From: Bacteroides fragilis
GTDB lineage: Bacteria > Bacteroidota > Bacteroidia > Bacteroidales > DTGW01
Assembly (NCBI GenBank): GCA_945889005.1
Contig: CAMDBI010000016.1
Coordinates: 1-64,000, forward strand
DNA: 64,000 bases
Direction: 5' to 3'
In this document: positions 35,369 through 44,963 of the stretch, piece by piece
Numbering within the stretch: the stretch's first letter is position 1
How the letters are laid out: each line of letters opens with the position of its first letter
Program-made: the position numbers and the translations under genes
The notes under the pieces: generated by a model
The model's input: only the letters and a program-made list of their open reading frames with translations
What the model was told of the DNA's origin: nothing
The model's database searches: none

Positions 35369-36271
35369 ATGCTTGATATTGCCGTAATTCTTATTAATTA
35401 TAATTCCAGTCAATTTACTCAAAATTGTATAGATTCAATTAGGGTTCATACAAGTTTAATACTTTCATACAAAATAATAGTTGTCGATAATAAATCCGAA
35501 TCTGAAGATGTTGCCAAATTGGAACACATATGTAAGGATAGAAATGTTGAGCTAATAAAAAGCCCAATCAATACTGGTTTTGGAGGAGGCAACATGATTG
35601 GAGCAAATGCGGTTGAGGCTCGTTATTTGTTTTTCTTAAACAACGATTGTGAGCTTATTAATGACAATTTATCATTGTTGTTTAACTTTATGGAAAATCA
35701 TTCAGAGGCCGCAATGTGTATTGGACAAATGTTCGATTCTAATCTGAAATACCATACTTCATTCAATTATACACCACATATTGTTAATAAATTGTTAGGC
35801 AATTCATTAGCCCGAATAATTTATCCAAAGTTATATCCTAAAAAGAAACTATACGACACTTCAATTGAAGTACCCCAAATTTACGGTGCTGCAATGTTTA
35901 TTCGTCAGGAATATTTTCAAAAAATTGGAGGATTCGACACTAATATATTTCTTTATTTTGAAGAAGAGGATGTTGCTATTCGATTTCAAAAAAAGGGTTA
36001 TAAAGCGTATCTCGTTCCCGATGCAAAGTTTAAACATCATATTGGTAGTAGTACAAAGGGCCGTAGATTTAGTTATGAAAAAGAGTTCTATTTGTCTATG
36101 ATATATTCTTTACGAAAAAATTATTCATTAATTCATTTCAAATCTTTGCAATTATTATTGTTGTTCAAATTGTTAAGAAGAAGTCTAAGAAAGAAATATT
36201 ATTTCCAAATCTTTCTTTTTGTATTAAAAGGAGCTCCTCGTGAAGAATCTTTGAGATGTAAAAATGGGTAG
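35369..36271 (+). CDS. GT2 family glycosyltransferase (rhamnosyltransferase-like)
   Basis: A 300-residue inverting GT-A enzyme: DIAVILINYNSSQFTQNCID, IVVDNKSESED, SPINTGFGGGNMIGANAV, and the metal-binding site as FLNNDCEL. Further on come VPQIYGAAMFIRQEYFQKIG, then GGFDTNIFLYFEEEDVAIRF. The C-terminus is basic and hydrophobic, suggesting membrane association. It follows the large fusion gene by 31 bp in the same direction. The donor sugar is unknown; the fold is the rhamnosyl/galactosyl type. Confidence 0.88.
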   Translation: MLDIAVILINYNSSQFTQNCIDSIRVHTSLILSYKIIVVDNKSESEDVAKLEHICKDRNVELIKSPINTGFGGGNMIGANAVEARYLFFLNNDCELINDNLSLLFNFMENHSEAAMCIGQMFDSNLKYHTSFNYTPHIVNKLLGNSLARIIYPKLYPKKKLYDTSIEVPQIYGAAMFIRQEYFQKIGGFDTNIFLYFEEEDVAIRFQKKGYKAYLVPDAKFKHHIGSSTKGRRFSYEKEFYLSMIYSLRKNYSLIHFKSLQLLLLFKLLRRSLRKKYYFQIFLFVLKGAPREESLRCKNG

Positions 36272-36275
36272 ATAA

Positions 36276-37730
36276 TTATTTAAAAAAACCGGTATACTTA
36301 ATACCAAGTTGAAAGCCAAATGAATTGCCAAAAAGTTTACCTTGATCGAACCCAATAGCTGACATAATTTGTATTCCGGGATATTTTTTTATTGAAGAAG
36401 ATACCTCGGCATAATAGGAATCGTTAACCATGTAATTGTTAATATTTGTCACATTTACTGGGTTTGAACCATAATTTTTACTGTGTGTTTTTAAAAATTT
36501 ATAAGAAATTTGCTTAAATGCTCCTCTCAGTCCAAAATGGTATGCTTTAACTCTATTATTTTGAATACCAGACGTATTTCCATTATAATTCATTAAAGGA
36601 GAAGTAATGAGTGGTGTGCCAATGGTTCGACCAAAGTAAGTATAACCCTGTGGGTAAAGCCAGTTTTGAAAATAACTGTCATTGCCACCATATATTATAC
36701 CATCTTTGTCGTGATAGGGTCCCGACTGATCTGTAGAGTTAAAATATTCGAATAATATATTTTGAACAAATGGTATTTTGGGGTTTGACAAACTAAAACC
36801 CAACAACATATCGGGTCGGTTAGGGAAATTAAATTTAAATTCTTTGACAAGCAAATTAACCGGAGGATCTTCGTTTATATTTTGCCAATATGTATTAAAA
36901 GTAAAACTGAAAAAACGAATGTCAATACCAAGGTTTTGACTAATAATATGATTCCCTTTTTTGTTTATTTGATCATAAATAGGATCATTTGTTCCACCAC
37001 TTTTTATCAACACAATCTCGTAAAAGTCTTTCAATGAAGTTCCTAGTTTACCGAAGGTAGGACTCTCGCCGCCCCATTGTGCTGCATGGTGTAAGCCAAA
37101 GTTGATACGTATAGGTAATTTTCCTCCAAGTCGAATAAAGGCATTTTTATAATGTAATAAGGTATTCTTTACTTCGGTGCGATCATTATATAAATTTGCA
37201 TATTGAATTGTTCCTTTAATTTCAATTAATCCATAAGTATAAGGAATAGCAGTATAGTTAGGCATATAAAGCATAGCCATTGGGATAGGACGTGTATTGC
37301 CCGAGAAAATAAAACCTCCCGATGAAAGAGGTTCAAATTGATTTCCAAAAGATTGTTCTTTTGCACCAACAAACAGGTTGAAAAAGCCTAATCGTCCTTC
37401 TGTGTAGCATTCGTGAATATAAGCTTTAGAATGGGAGGGGGCTGCTTGATACAACAGGTTTAATCCATATCCAAAACTCAGTTTTTTATGGTTATTAATC
37501 TCTTTGCTTATACCCATGCGAAGTGTATTGCTATAGGGTTGGGCTGCAATAGTTCCTGCTCGGTTAGTCTGAAGCCAATAAGGCGCGAACTTACCATCTG
37601 ACAGTGTACTGGTGTTAGAGATATTGTAAGAAACAGAGTCGGCAATACCTGCAATTGAGGGAAAAGAATACAACATGCAGATCAATAAAAAAGTAAGAAA
37701 TCTCTGCTTAACCATTAATGGAAAACGCAT
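36276..37730 (-). CDS. Wzi-like capsule assembly outer-membrane protein
   Basis: A 484-residue protein with a signal peptide (MVKQRFLTFLLICMLYSFPS in the N-terminal part) and many alternating-residue strands ending in the aromatic terminus GIKYTGFFK, as expected for a beta-barrel. The opening TLSDGKFAPYWLQTNRAGTI is shared with Bacteroidetes capsule assembly Wzi proteins, which anchor capsule at the surface. It is downstream of the kelch lipoprotein on the same strand and converges on the glycosyltransferases, in line with an envelope-polysaccharide role. Confidence 0.75.
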   Translation of the reverse strand: MRFPLMVKQRFLTFLLICMLYSFPSIAGIADSVSYNISNTSTLSDGKFAPYWLQTNRAGTIAAQPYSNTLRMGISKEINNHKKLSFGYGLNLLYQAAPSHSKAYIHECYTEGRLGFFNLFVGAKEQSFGNQFEPLSSGGFIFSGNTRPIPMAMLYMPNYTAIPYTYGLIEIKGTIQYANLYNDRTEVKNTLLHYKNAFIRLGGKLPIRINFGLHHAAQWGGESPTFGKLGTSLKDFYEIVLIKSGGTNDPIYDQINKKGNHIISQNLGIDIRFFSFTFNTYWQNINEDPPVNLLVKEFKFNFPNRPDMLLGFSLSNPKIPFVQNILFEYFNSTDQSGPYHDKDGIIYGGNDSYFQNWLYPQGYTYFGRTIGTPLITSPLMNYNGNTSGIQNNRVKAYHFGLRGAFKQISYKFLKTHSKNYGSNPVNVTNINNYMVNDSYYAEVSSSIKKYPGIQIMSAIGFDQGKLFGNSFGFQLGIKYTGFFK

Positions 37731-37741
37731 TTTGTTTATTA

Positions 37742-38734
37742 TTAATTATTTGTATCGATTGTTATTTGCCAAAAATTATTTACAGCCCCCCAATCGTTTT
37801 CGCCAAACCCAATGAAGGCTTTATTGCCAAAACTAAAAGATACTCCATTTTCAGTGCCATAATCGGGTAAATCTCCGGCTTTAACCCAAGAGTCATTTTC
37901 GGGTTCATATAGAAAAATTGTTTTTAGTGTTTGTCTGGCATCGCCATCGCCACCCCAATGACGACCACCAGCAATAAACATTTTTTCGTTTATTACAAAT
38001 CCCAATGATTTTATTCGACCCTTATCTGGCATCGAAGTGTGTTTCTTCCATTTAAAAGTAATAGTATCGAATTCGTGCCAATCGTTACGATTGAATGGAA
38101 ACCCTGTTCCAGCAAAAATACGGCCATTGTCGATACACATAGCTTCTGTTATTGGTCCTCCCGAGAAGTTGCCAACAGATGTCCATGTATTTGTTATTGG
38201 GTCAAACATCCAGGTTTGTTTTGAAAACGAAACTCCATCGAATCCAGTAGAAATAAATACTTTATTGTTGCACGAGAATGCAAAACATGCATCGGTAAAT
38301 GAGTTAGGATAATCTGTTAAGCGTTTCCAGCTATTGCTATCTGGGGTGTAGACATAAAAATCTTTTAGGTAACTTTGAGGTTGAAGGTTACCTAATTCGA
38401 TAGAGTAACCAAGTCCGGCATATATTTTGCCATTGCAAGCAACTGCAACTGCTTTTACACGACTAATTCCTGAAAAATCAGCTTTTCGCTCCCATTGTAA
38501 ATTCTGCAAATCAAAAGCCCAAAAATCTTTGAGTTGAGTATTATATGTGTTTCTCCCCGTTCCTACATATCCTTTTGAACCTAACACACAGTAAAATGAG
38601 CTTGAACGAGCTAATTCATTAGACGAATGGATTACAGAAAAATTTAAAATTTCAATGTTATTATTGTTTGGTTCGCATGATGTGGCGAACATGTAAAAAG
38701 ATAGTATTAAAAAAAAGTGTATAATATTTTTCAT
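37742..38734 (-). CDS. Kelch-repeat lipoprotein
   Basis: A 330-residue protein with a lipoprotein signal (MKNIIHFFLILSFYMFATSC, lipid Cys at 20). Five to six kelch blades follow (GSKGYVGTGRNTYNTQLKDF, GKIYAGLGYSIELG, NKVFISTGFDGV, GRIFAGTGFP, EKMFIAGGRHWGG, NKAFIGFGENDWG), each closed by WxR/WxK strands. It should be a beta-propeller tethered in the periplasm or at the outer membrane. It is 11 bp upstream of the Wzi-like gene and shares its promoter, suggesting a joint surface function. Confidence 0.87.
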   Translation of the reverse strand: MKNIIHFFLILSFYMFATSCEPNNNNIEILNFSVIHSSNELARSSSFYCVLGSKGYVGTGRNTYNTQLKDFWAFDLQNLQWERKADFSGISRVKAVAVACNGKIYAGLGYSIELGNLQPQSYLKDFYVYTPDSNSWKRLTDYPNSFTDACFAFSCNNKVFISTGFDGVSFSKQTWMFDPITNTWTSVGNFSGGPITEAMCIDNGRIFAGTGFPFNRNDWHEFDTITFKWKKHTSMPDKGRIKSLGFVINEKMFIAGGRHWGGDGDARQTLKTIFLYEPENDSWVKAGDLPDYGTENGVSFSFGNKAFIGFGENDWGAVNNFWQITIDTNN

Positions 38735-38760
38735 TTATTACATTTGCAGTTTTTATGCAA

Positions 38761-38768
38761 CAAAGCTA
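38761..38768 (-). promoter_or_regulatory. -7 promoter box TAGCTTTG for the kelch-wzi operon
   Basis: Minus-strand TAGCTTTG fits TAnnTTTG and lies 26 bp before the kelch start at 38734, leaving a leader of about 20 nt. Confidence 0.5.
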
Positions 38769-38785
38769 AATAAAATATTATACTA

Positions 38786-39631
38786 ATGAAAACCGCAATT
38801 GTATTTAGTCATTACGATTCAAATAATATTGTTAAAGATTATGTTGTATTTTATTTAAGAGAGTTAAGTAAGTTTTCTGAAAATATTATATTTGTTTCAA
38901 CTTCAAAACTGTCAGAAAATGAAACTAATAAAGTTAAGCAATTTTGTAAACAAACAATTGTTAGAGAAAATGTTGGATATGATTTTTATAGTTATAAAAT
39001 TGGTCTCGAATATTTAATACCATACCAACAATGGGATGAGATTATTTTATGTAATGACAGTATCTTTGCACCCATTTTTCCTTTTGACGACTTGTTTAGT
39101 AAAATGCGAAAATCAAATTGTGATTTTTGGGGTCCCACTATTTCATACGATATAACTCCTCATATTCAAAGTTTTTTTATAGTGTTCAATAAGCGTTGTA
39201 TAGAAAGTGAAGTCTTTGTAAACTTTTGGAATAACCTAAAGATTATTAATGAACGAGACAATGTAATTACAATGTATGAACTAGGTTTTTCGAAACTATT
39301 ATTATCGCATGGTTTTATTTGTGATTCTTTTTTTAAAGTTAAAAAATGGGAGTTTTATATTAAAACTTTAAAAGCTTTAAATAGATTATTATGGAAAAAA
39401 TTACACATGCGAAAAGTGAGTAATTTGCTTATTTTCTTTTTTACGGCAAATCATAAATATCTTAGAAAATCAAATCCAACTTTTTTGCTTTGGGATGTTC
39501 TTGTGCAATCAAAAGTTCCTATTTTAAAAAAGAGCTTATTGAAGATGTATGATGAAAAAAATCAAAGAAATGAAATTATTAACGTTATAAAAAAACATTC
39601 AAATTATAATGTTGATATGTTGCAATATTGA
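38786..39631 (+). CDS. RgpF-like rhamnan synthesis / glycosyltransferase family protein
   Basis: A 281-residue protein: KTAIVFSHYDSNNIVKDYVV at the start, NVGYDFYSYKIGLEYLIPYQ (a G-x-D-F/Y-x-x-Y signature of the rhamnan synthesis F family), IILCNDSIFAPIFPFDDLF and CDFWGPTISYD. RgpF-type proteins add side sugars to cell-wall rhamnan. The gene is very AT-rich and poor in TCGA words compared with its neighbours. It begins a segment (38.8-42.2 kb) of similar composition. Confidence 0.8.
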   Translation: MKTAIVFSHYDSNNIVKDYVVFYLRELSKFSENIIFVSTSKLSENETNKVKQFCKQTIVRENVGYDFYSYKIGLEYLIPYQQWDEIILCNDSIFAPIFPFDDLFSKMRKSNCDFWGPTISYDITPHIQSFFIVFNKRCIESEVFVNFWNNLKIINERDNVITMYELGFSKLLLSHGFICDSFFKVKKWEFYIKTLKALNRLLWKKLHMRKVSNLLIFFFTANHKYLRKSNPTFLLWDVLVQSKVPILKKSLLKMYDEKNQRNEIINVIKKHSNYNVDMLQY

Positions 39632-39717
39632 TATTAATACTTAAACTATACAGTTAGTTTTGGCTTATATTAAAAAGATATAAATATATATAAACTATTA
39701 AAGGATAGACAAGAGAA

Positions 39718-41163
39718 ATGCTATTTAACTCAATCGACTTTGCGATTTTTCTACCAATTGTTTTTCTACTGTATTGGTTTGTTACAAATAAAAAATTGAA
39801 GCTACAAAATCTTTTAATCGTTGCATCTAGTTATTTGTTTTATGGTTGGTGGGATTGGAGATTTCTTTCCTTATTACTTTTCAGTACTCTTGTTGATTTC
39901 TTAGTTGGTTTTGGATTACATAAACAGGAAAATTTGACAAAAAGAAAAATACTTCTTTGGACAAGTATTTTAGTTAATCTTGGATTTCTAGGGGTTTTTA
40001 AATACTATAATTTTTTCCTTGACAACTTTATAACGGCCTTTTCATTTTTCGGCACAGAAATAAAAGCAAATTCTTTGAATATCATTTTACCTGTTGGCAT
40101 TAGCTTTTATACGTTTCAAACTATGAGTTATTGTATTGATGTATACAAAAGGAAGCTTGAACCAACAAAAGATTTTATTGCTTTTTCTGCTTTTGTCAGT
40201 TTCTTTCCTCAATTAGTTGCTGGTCCGATTGAACGAGCTACTAATTTATTGCCACAATTTTACATAAAGCGGACTTTTGATTATTCAAAAGCAGTTGACG
40301 GCATGAGGCAAATACTTTGGGGATTATTCAAAAAGATTGTTATTGCAGACAACTGTGCTGAATATGCAAATTTGATTTTCAATAATTCGGCAGATTATTC
40401 TGGGAGTACCTTAGTTCTTGGTGCTTTATTCTTTACATTTCAAATTTATTGTGACTTTTCAGGTTATTCAGACATTGCAATTGGAACATCTAGACTGTTC
40501 GGCTTTAACCTTATGCAGAACTTCAACTTTCCATATTTTTCAAGAGATATTGCAGAATTTTGGCGACGTTGGCATATTTCACTTTCAACTTGGTTTAGAG
40601 ATTATCTTTATATCCCTTTAGGAGGAAGTCATGGGGGTTCTTGGATGAAAATTAGAAATACTTTTATCATTTTTGTTGCTAGCGGTTTTTGGCACGGAGC
40701 AAATTGGACTTTTATAGTTTGGGGTTTATTAAATGCCATTTATTTCTTACCACTTCTTTTAACAAATAAAAATCGAAGTAATATTGATACCATAGCCAAT
40801 GGGAAAATTCTGCCTAATATTTGGGAGCTGTTATCAATACTTTTAACATTTGGTTTAACAGTTTTTGCTTGGATTTTCTTTAGGGCTGAAAATATTGAAC
40901 ACGCATTTCAATATATTTCAGATATTTTTAAAGACCCAGGCTCTTTTATTTTATTGAGCGTTTATTGGAAATACAAGACAATAATTTTACTTATTTTAAT
41001 ATTTATCATAATTGAATGGGTGGGCAGAGATGGTCAATATGCAATTTACAAATTAGGTTTAAAATGGAAGCGCCCCATCAGATATGCAATGTACTTTGTA
41101 ATAATTATTGCAATATTTTGGTTTGGAGGTAAAGAACAGCAATTTATTTATTTTCAATTTTGA
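39718..41163 (+). CDS. MBOAT-family membrane O-acyltransferase (AlgI/DltB-like)
   Basis: A 481-residue polytopic protein with about 11 helices. The MBOAT core is present: FPQLVAGPIERATNLLPQF, EFWRRWHISLSTWFRDYLYI (Asn/His site region) and the active His in SGFWHGANWTFIVWGLLNAI. The hallmark N-terminus MLFNSIDFAIFLPIVFLLYW is that of AlgI-type transferases, which pass acetyl groups across the membrane to a partner SGNH enzyme. That partner follows 2 bp downstream, so the pair probably O-acetylates an exported polysaccharide. Confidence 0.93.
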   Translation: MLFNSIDFAIFLPIVFLLYWFVTNKKLKLQNLLIVASSYLFYGWWDWRFLSLLLFSTLVDFLVGFGLHKQENLTKRKILLWTSILVNLGFLGVFKYYNFFLDNFITAFSFFGTEIKANSLNIILPVGISFYTFQTMSYCIDVYKRKLEPTKDFIAFSAFVSFFPQLVAGPIERATNLLPQFYIKRTFDYSKAVDGMRQILWGLFKKIVIADNCAEYANLIFNNSADYSGSTLVLGALFFTFQIYCDFSGYSDIAIGTSRLFGFNLMQNFNFPYFSRDIAEFWRRWHISLSTWFRDYLYIPLGGSHGGSWMKIRNTFIIFVASGFWHGANWTFIVWGLLNAIYFLPLLLTNKNRSNIDTIANGKILPNIWELLSILLTFGLTVFAWIFFRAENIEHAFQYISDIFKDPGSFILLSVYWKYKTIILLILIFIIIEWVGRDGQYAIYKLGLKWKRPIRYAMYFVIIIAIFWFGGKEQQFIYFQF

Positions 41164-41165
41164 GT

Positions 41166-42194
41166 ATGAAGAAGTTTATTTTCAAAGTATTGTTATTCAC
41201 TACACCTTTTTTGTTTTTATTCACAATTACAAAATTGTTATATAGCGAAACAGAAGAACCAGATCTTTTACGTTTAGGTTATATTCCTAATATTTACATA
41301 AATTATCGAGATGTTTTTACACAAAGTGAATCTGAAAACTTTAGCAAGCTATCTCAGGCTAAGATGAAGAAATATAAAATCATGAATATTGGAGATTCTT
41401 TTTCTGAAAAAGGAGGGAAAGGTTATAAAAATTTTATAGCAAAAAAGTATTCTGTTTTGCATATTGATCGCTTTATATCTAAAAATCAAATTCAGACATT
41501 AATTGATATGTGTAATGGAGATTTTTTTGACCATTATACAATTGAATATATTGTGCTTCAAAGTGTTGTTCGCCAATTAATTGATGATATTGAGAATGTT
41601 GATATGAACGGTAAAATAACAATAAGTGATTTGGATTCAATAATTGTAGCTCATAAAACAGAAAAGAAATCGTACAAGTATGATTTCTTTTCAAGGCAAA
41701 CAATTGAATTTCCTTTATATTATATTCCTAAGTTCTTCTTTCTAAATGATTATCTTTCTAACGGTCAAGTTTATAACTATGATTTAAATACAAATAAATT
41801 ATTTAGTATTTATTCTGACAGACTTTTATTTTATCACAAAGATATTACAAGTGTCAGTAAAAACAACGATGATAATAATTGTGAGAGACTTAATACAGTA
41901 CTAAATACAATTTCAAAAAAGCTTAAGGATAAAAATATAAAATTAATTTTCTTGCCTTCTGCCGATAAATATGACTTGTACTATAATTTTATTATTGATA
42001 GAAAAGAGTTGCCAAAACCATTGTTTTTTGATAAATTCAAGAAATTAAAAAAAGAATATATCTATATAGATTCAAAAGCAATTTTATCTAATTATCTTAA
42101 CAAGCAGAAAGACTTATATTATTATGATGACACGCATTGGTCTCCTATTGCTTCAAATATTATTGCAAATAATATAATAAACCAAATTGAATAA
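41166..42194 (+). CDS. SGNH/AlgX-like periplasmic O-acetyltransferase partner
   Basis: A 342-residue protein from the ATG at 41166 (a TTG at 41160 is less likely). An N-terminal anchor (FKVLLFTTPFLFLFTITKLL) is followed by an SGNH-like domain: block I is IMNIGDSFSEKGG (Ser nucleophile) and the C-terminal block is YYDDTHWSPIASN (D-x-x-H). This is the AlgJ/AlgX/WssI pattern. Pairing with the MBOAT gene immediately upstream supports transfer of acetyl groups to a glycan outside the membrane. Overall similarity to named families is weak. Confidence 0.75.
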   Translation: MKKFIFKVLLFTTPFLFLFTITKLLYSETEEPDLLRLGYIPNIYINYRDVFTQSESENFSKLSQAKMKKYKIMNIGDSFSEKGGKGYKNFIAKKYSVLHIDRFISKNQIQTLIDMCNGDFFDHYTIEYIVLQSVVRQLIDDIENVDMNGKITISDLDSIIVAHKTEKKSYKYDFFSRQTIEFPLYYIPKFFFLNDYLSNGQVYNYDLNTNKLFSIYSDRLLFYHKDITSVSKNNDDNNCERLNTVLNTISKKLKDKNIKLIFLPSADKYDLYYNFIIDRKELPKPLFFDKFKKLKKEYIYIDSKAILSNYLNKQKDLYYYDDTHWSPIASNIIANNIINQIE

Positions 42195-42442
42195 TGAATT
42201 ACATAACAAGTGAATTTTAAGAAAATTGAAGTTTTCATCTCTCAAGTACTAAGTTGGATTAGTTCTTGAGTATTTCCCAATTCCAGATTTCCCAACTTAA
42301 TATTGTTTTTTCCTAAAAAAATAATAGGCATTTTCATGAGTTAATAAAACTTACTGTTTAAAATAATGGAGTGGTTTTTATTAAATATAAAAACTAAACA
42401 CCTGTTGTTATATTTATCTCAAAACTAAACTCCTACTTTTCC

Positions 42443-42901
42443 CTACGAATTCTTCATTACCCGATCCATTTCTCTTTTGGCATCTTTGAGTTTTAGGTCT
42501 TCGCGTTTGTCGTATTGTTTCTTGCCTCTTGCTAGTGCCAAGTCTAACTTTGCCAAACCCTTGTCGTTTATAAATATTCGATAGGCTACTATCGTATTGC
42601 CTTTATCTTCGGCCTTACGATGCAGTTTTGTGAGCTCTTTCTTTGTAAGTAGCAATTTGCGGTCGCGTCGGGGGTCGTGGTTGAGGTACGAACCCCAATC
42701 GTATTCCGAAACATGCATGCCTCGCACAAAAAGCTCGTTGTCGTTGAACAAACAATAAGCATCGACCAAGCTTGCCTTACCAAGCCGTATCGATTTTATT
42801 TCGGTACCGGTAAGCTTTATACCGGCTACATATCGCTCTATAAACTCGTAGTCGAACGAAGCCTTTTTATTTTTTATTTCTATGGTGGATCTTCCGTGCA
42901 T
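42443..42901 (-). CDS. smpB: SsrA-binding protein SmpB
   Basis: A 152-residue protein that delivers tmRNA to stalled ribosomes. Family marks: [53 protein letters not shown] and the basic tail [20 protein letters not shown]. Full length. It is 6 bp downstream of the Yip1-like gene on the same strand. The tmRNA gene itself is not in this window. The 248-bp gap downstream holds no recognisable gene. Confidence 0.96.
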   Translation of the reverse strand: MHGRSTIEIKNKKASFDYEFIERYVAGIKLTGTEIKSIRLGKASLVDAYCLFNDNELFVRGMHVSEYDWGSYLNHDPRRDRKLLLTKKELTKLHRKAEDKGNTIVAYRIFINDKGLAKLDLALARGKKQYDKREDLKLKDAKREMDRVMKNS

Positions 42902-42907
42902 AATCGT

Positions 42908-43501
42908 TTAAAAAGAGAAATTTTTAATCAAATCGGGAACAAACCCCAATGCCCAAAACACTATAATATGAACTCCAATTGCAATAGCCAATGAAAACAG
43001 GGTGAAAATTACTTTATCTTCTTTTTTTATATTCAATACCAAATCGACCCCTTTGAAATAAACAAATGTTCCGAATAGCCCAAGAAATTCAATAAAGTTT
43101 TGCATAGAACCATAATTGGCCATTATGCCCGAAACAACCAATGTTGCCCAGTACACCGAAAGCGAATAGATGGTTATGCGCTCTACGGCAAGCATATTGG
43201 AATTTCCTTCGTATTTGATACTAAGTTCTTTTATCAGTATAAAAATGATAAACATACTTACCAAAAGCGATAGCATTAAAAATGTTGCAGATACCAAAAT
43301 GTACACTATCGAGTATTCTGTGCTTGCAATGGCAAATATATTACCAACTAACGCTGACAATCCGGTAAATAATATGAGTGGATAAGCAAATCCCTTGAGT
43401 ATGCTATTACGGTTTTCGGAAACTGCTTGTGTATTTTCCCAAAAACCTTTTGGGTCGCTTATTATTGTTTTTAACAAATTATATATATCCTTGTATTTCA
43501 T
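42908..43501 (-). CDS. Yip1-family integral membrane protein
   Basis: A 197-residue protein from the ATG at 43501 (MKYKDIYNLLKTIISDPKGF). After a cytoplasmic N-terminal helix there are about five membrane segments (LILFTGLSALVGNIFAIA, VYILVSATFLMLSLLVSMFI and others). The opening IISDPKGFWE and overall topology are those of Yip1/DUF1282 proteins. A -7-like TATTTTTG lies only 7 bp upstream (43508-43515), which would give an almost leaderless message. Function unknown. Confidence 0.75.
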   Translation of the reverse strand: MKYKDIYNLLKTIISDPKGFWENTQAVSENRNSILKGFAYPLILFTGLSALVGNIFAIASTEYSIVYILVSATFLMLSLLVSMFIIFILIKELSIKYEGNSNMLAVERITIYSLSVYWATLVVSGIMANYGSMQNFIEFLGLFGTFVYFKGVDLVLNIKKEDKVIFTLFSLAIAIGVHIIVFWALGFVPDLIKNFSF

Positions 43502-43566
43502 TATTTGCAAAAATAAAACAAAATGAATACAAAAATTCTCATTTTTGTAATTCAAAAATATAATAC

Positions 43567-44481
43567 TTGAATAATTATAATTTAATAACCATTCTTGGTC
43601 CTACTGCTTGTGGCAAAACACACTTGGCCACACAGTTGGCGTATCAATTAAAATCTCCTATAATAAGTGCCGATTCTAGGCAAGTGTACAGAGGCATGGA
43701 TATTGGTACCGGCAAAGATCTTTCGGAATTCATAGTCGATAATTTTTCCATACCTTATTACCTTATCGATATTGCCAATGCAGGCGAGAAATATAACCTT
43801 TTTGAATATCAACGCGATTTTGTAAAGGTATTTCAGAGTCTTTCAGGAAACACTATTCCAATATTGTGTGGAGGTACAGGCTTGTATATTGAAGCAGTTC
43901 TGAAAAACTATCAATTGCAAGAAACTCCAATTAATAAAGAGCTTCGAAAGGACTTGGAAACAATGACCGATCAACAATTGGTCGAAAAACTTGTTTCTCT
44001 CAAAAAACTTCACAATACTTCGGACTCCGATACTCGAAAAAGGCTTGTTAGAGCTATTGAAATTGAGATGTATCAACAACAGCATCCACACATAGAATGG
44101 AATACTCCAATAATAAACAGTCTTATTGTAGGGGTTGAAATAGATAGAGACTTTAGGCGTGAGCTCATTACTAAACGCTTGCACCAAAGGCTCGAAGATG
44201 GTATGGTTGATGAAGTACGTCAGTTGCTCGAATCTGGAATTGAAGCCGATGATCTGATATATTATGGTTTAGAGTACAAGTTTATTACTCAATTTCTTAC
44301 AGGTCAAATTTCGTACGATTATATGTGTGAACATTTGAATATTGCTATACATCAGTTTGCAAAAAGGCAAATGACTTGGTTTCGAAAAATGGAGCGCGAT
44401 GGTTTTGAAATAAACTGGTTACGCTGGGGAATGTCTCTTGAAGAGAAACTGGATAAAATACGCTATTTGCTCACTAAATAG
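43567..44481 (+). CDS. miaA: tRNA dimethylallyltransferase (TTG start)
   Basis: A 304-residue MiaA, which prenylates A37 of tRNAs reading UNN codons. ILGPTACGKTHLATQLA is the P-loop, SADSRQVYRGMDIGTGKDL the substrate loop (catalytic Asp), LCGGTGLYIEAVL and RKRLVRAIEIEMYQ later motifs. No ATG lies before the P-loop; the only start is the TTG at 43567, 12 codons ahead of it. Its 3' end overlaps the convergent membrane-protein gene by 19 bp. Confidence 0.94.
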   Translation: MNNYNLITILGPTACGKTHLATQLAYQLKSPIISADSRQVYRGMDIGTGKDLSEFIVDNFSIPYYLIDIANAGEKYNLFEYQRDFVKVFQSLSGNTIPILCGGTGLYIEAVLKNYQLQETPINKELRKDLETMTDQQLVEKLVSLKKLHNTSDSDTRKRLVRAIEIEMYQQQHPHIEWNTPIINSLIVGVEIDRDFRRELITKRLHQRLEDGMVDEVRQLLESGIEADDLIYYGLEYKFITQFLTGQISYDYMCEHLNIAIHQFAKRQMTWFRKMERDGFEINWLRWGMSLEEKLDKIRYLLTK

Positions 44482-44927
44482 TAAATTAGGTAAGTCGACA
44501 TGAAAAAATTAACTATGGTAAAAATGATATTAAACCAAATTCTTTTTTTTATTTTACGCCTTATCAAGATTGCCAGTACAGGCAATGCTAGTAAAATATC
44601 TATAATTATTAGTATATAATATACCCACCTGTTTTCTTGTTGAAATACTAGACTCGACGAGCTTTTGCTAAACACATTCATTAAATGACTTACCGTATTT
44701 TCGTTAAAAGCGCTAAATGTCAATGTTTTGGAAACGAAAATGTACCAAAACACAAATACCATAAAAACCGCTATATAAATAAGAAACGAAAATTTTAACA
44801 TCATGGTCGACCATTTTCTATTTCTGTGATACCTAAAGGGTTTCAATAGCCTATAGGTAATTATTACAATAATGATTATTGAAACAATAAAAAGAATTTG
44901 TCCAATAATAGACCCTATACCATTCAT
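44463..44927 (-). CDS. Uncharacterised four-helix membrane protein
   Basis: A 154-residue protein with four strongly hydrophobic segments (about 5-25, 43-65, 103-122 and 130-150) separated by basic loops (RYHRNRKW, IRRKIKKR). No family is recognised. It overlaps the end of miaA by 19 bp in convergent orientation and precedes no other gene, so it is probably a single transcript. Confidence 0.6.
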   Translation of the reverse strand: MNGIGSIIGQILFIVSIIIIVIITYRLLKPFRYHRNRKWSTMMLKFSFLIYIAVFMVFVFWYIFVSKTLTFSAFNENTVSHLMNVFSKSSSSLVFQQENRWVYYILIIIDILLALPVLAILIRRKIKKRIWFNIIFTIVNFFMSTYLIYYLVSK

Positions 44928-44963
44928 ATTCTGATGTTTTTTTAGATCAGGTAAATATAATTA

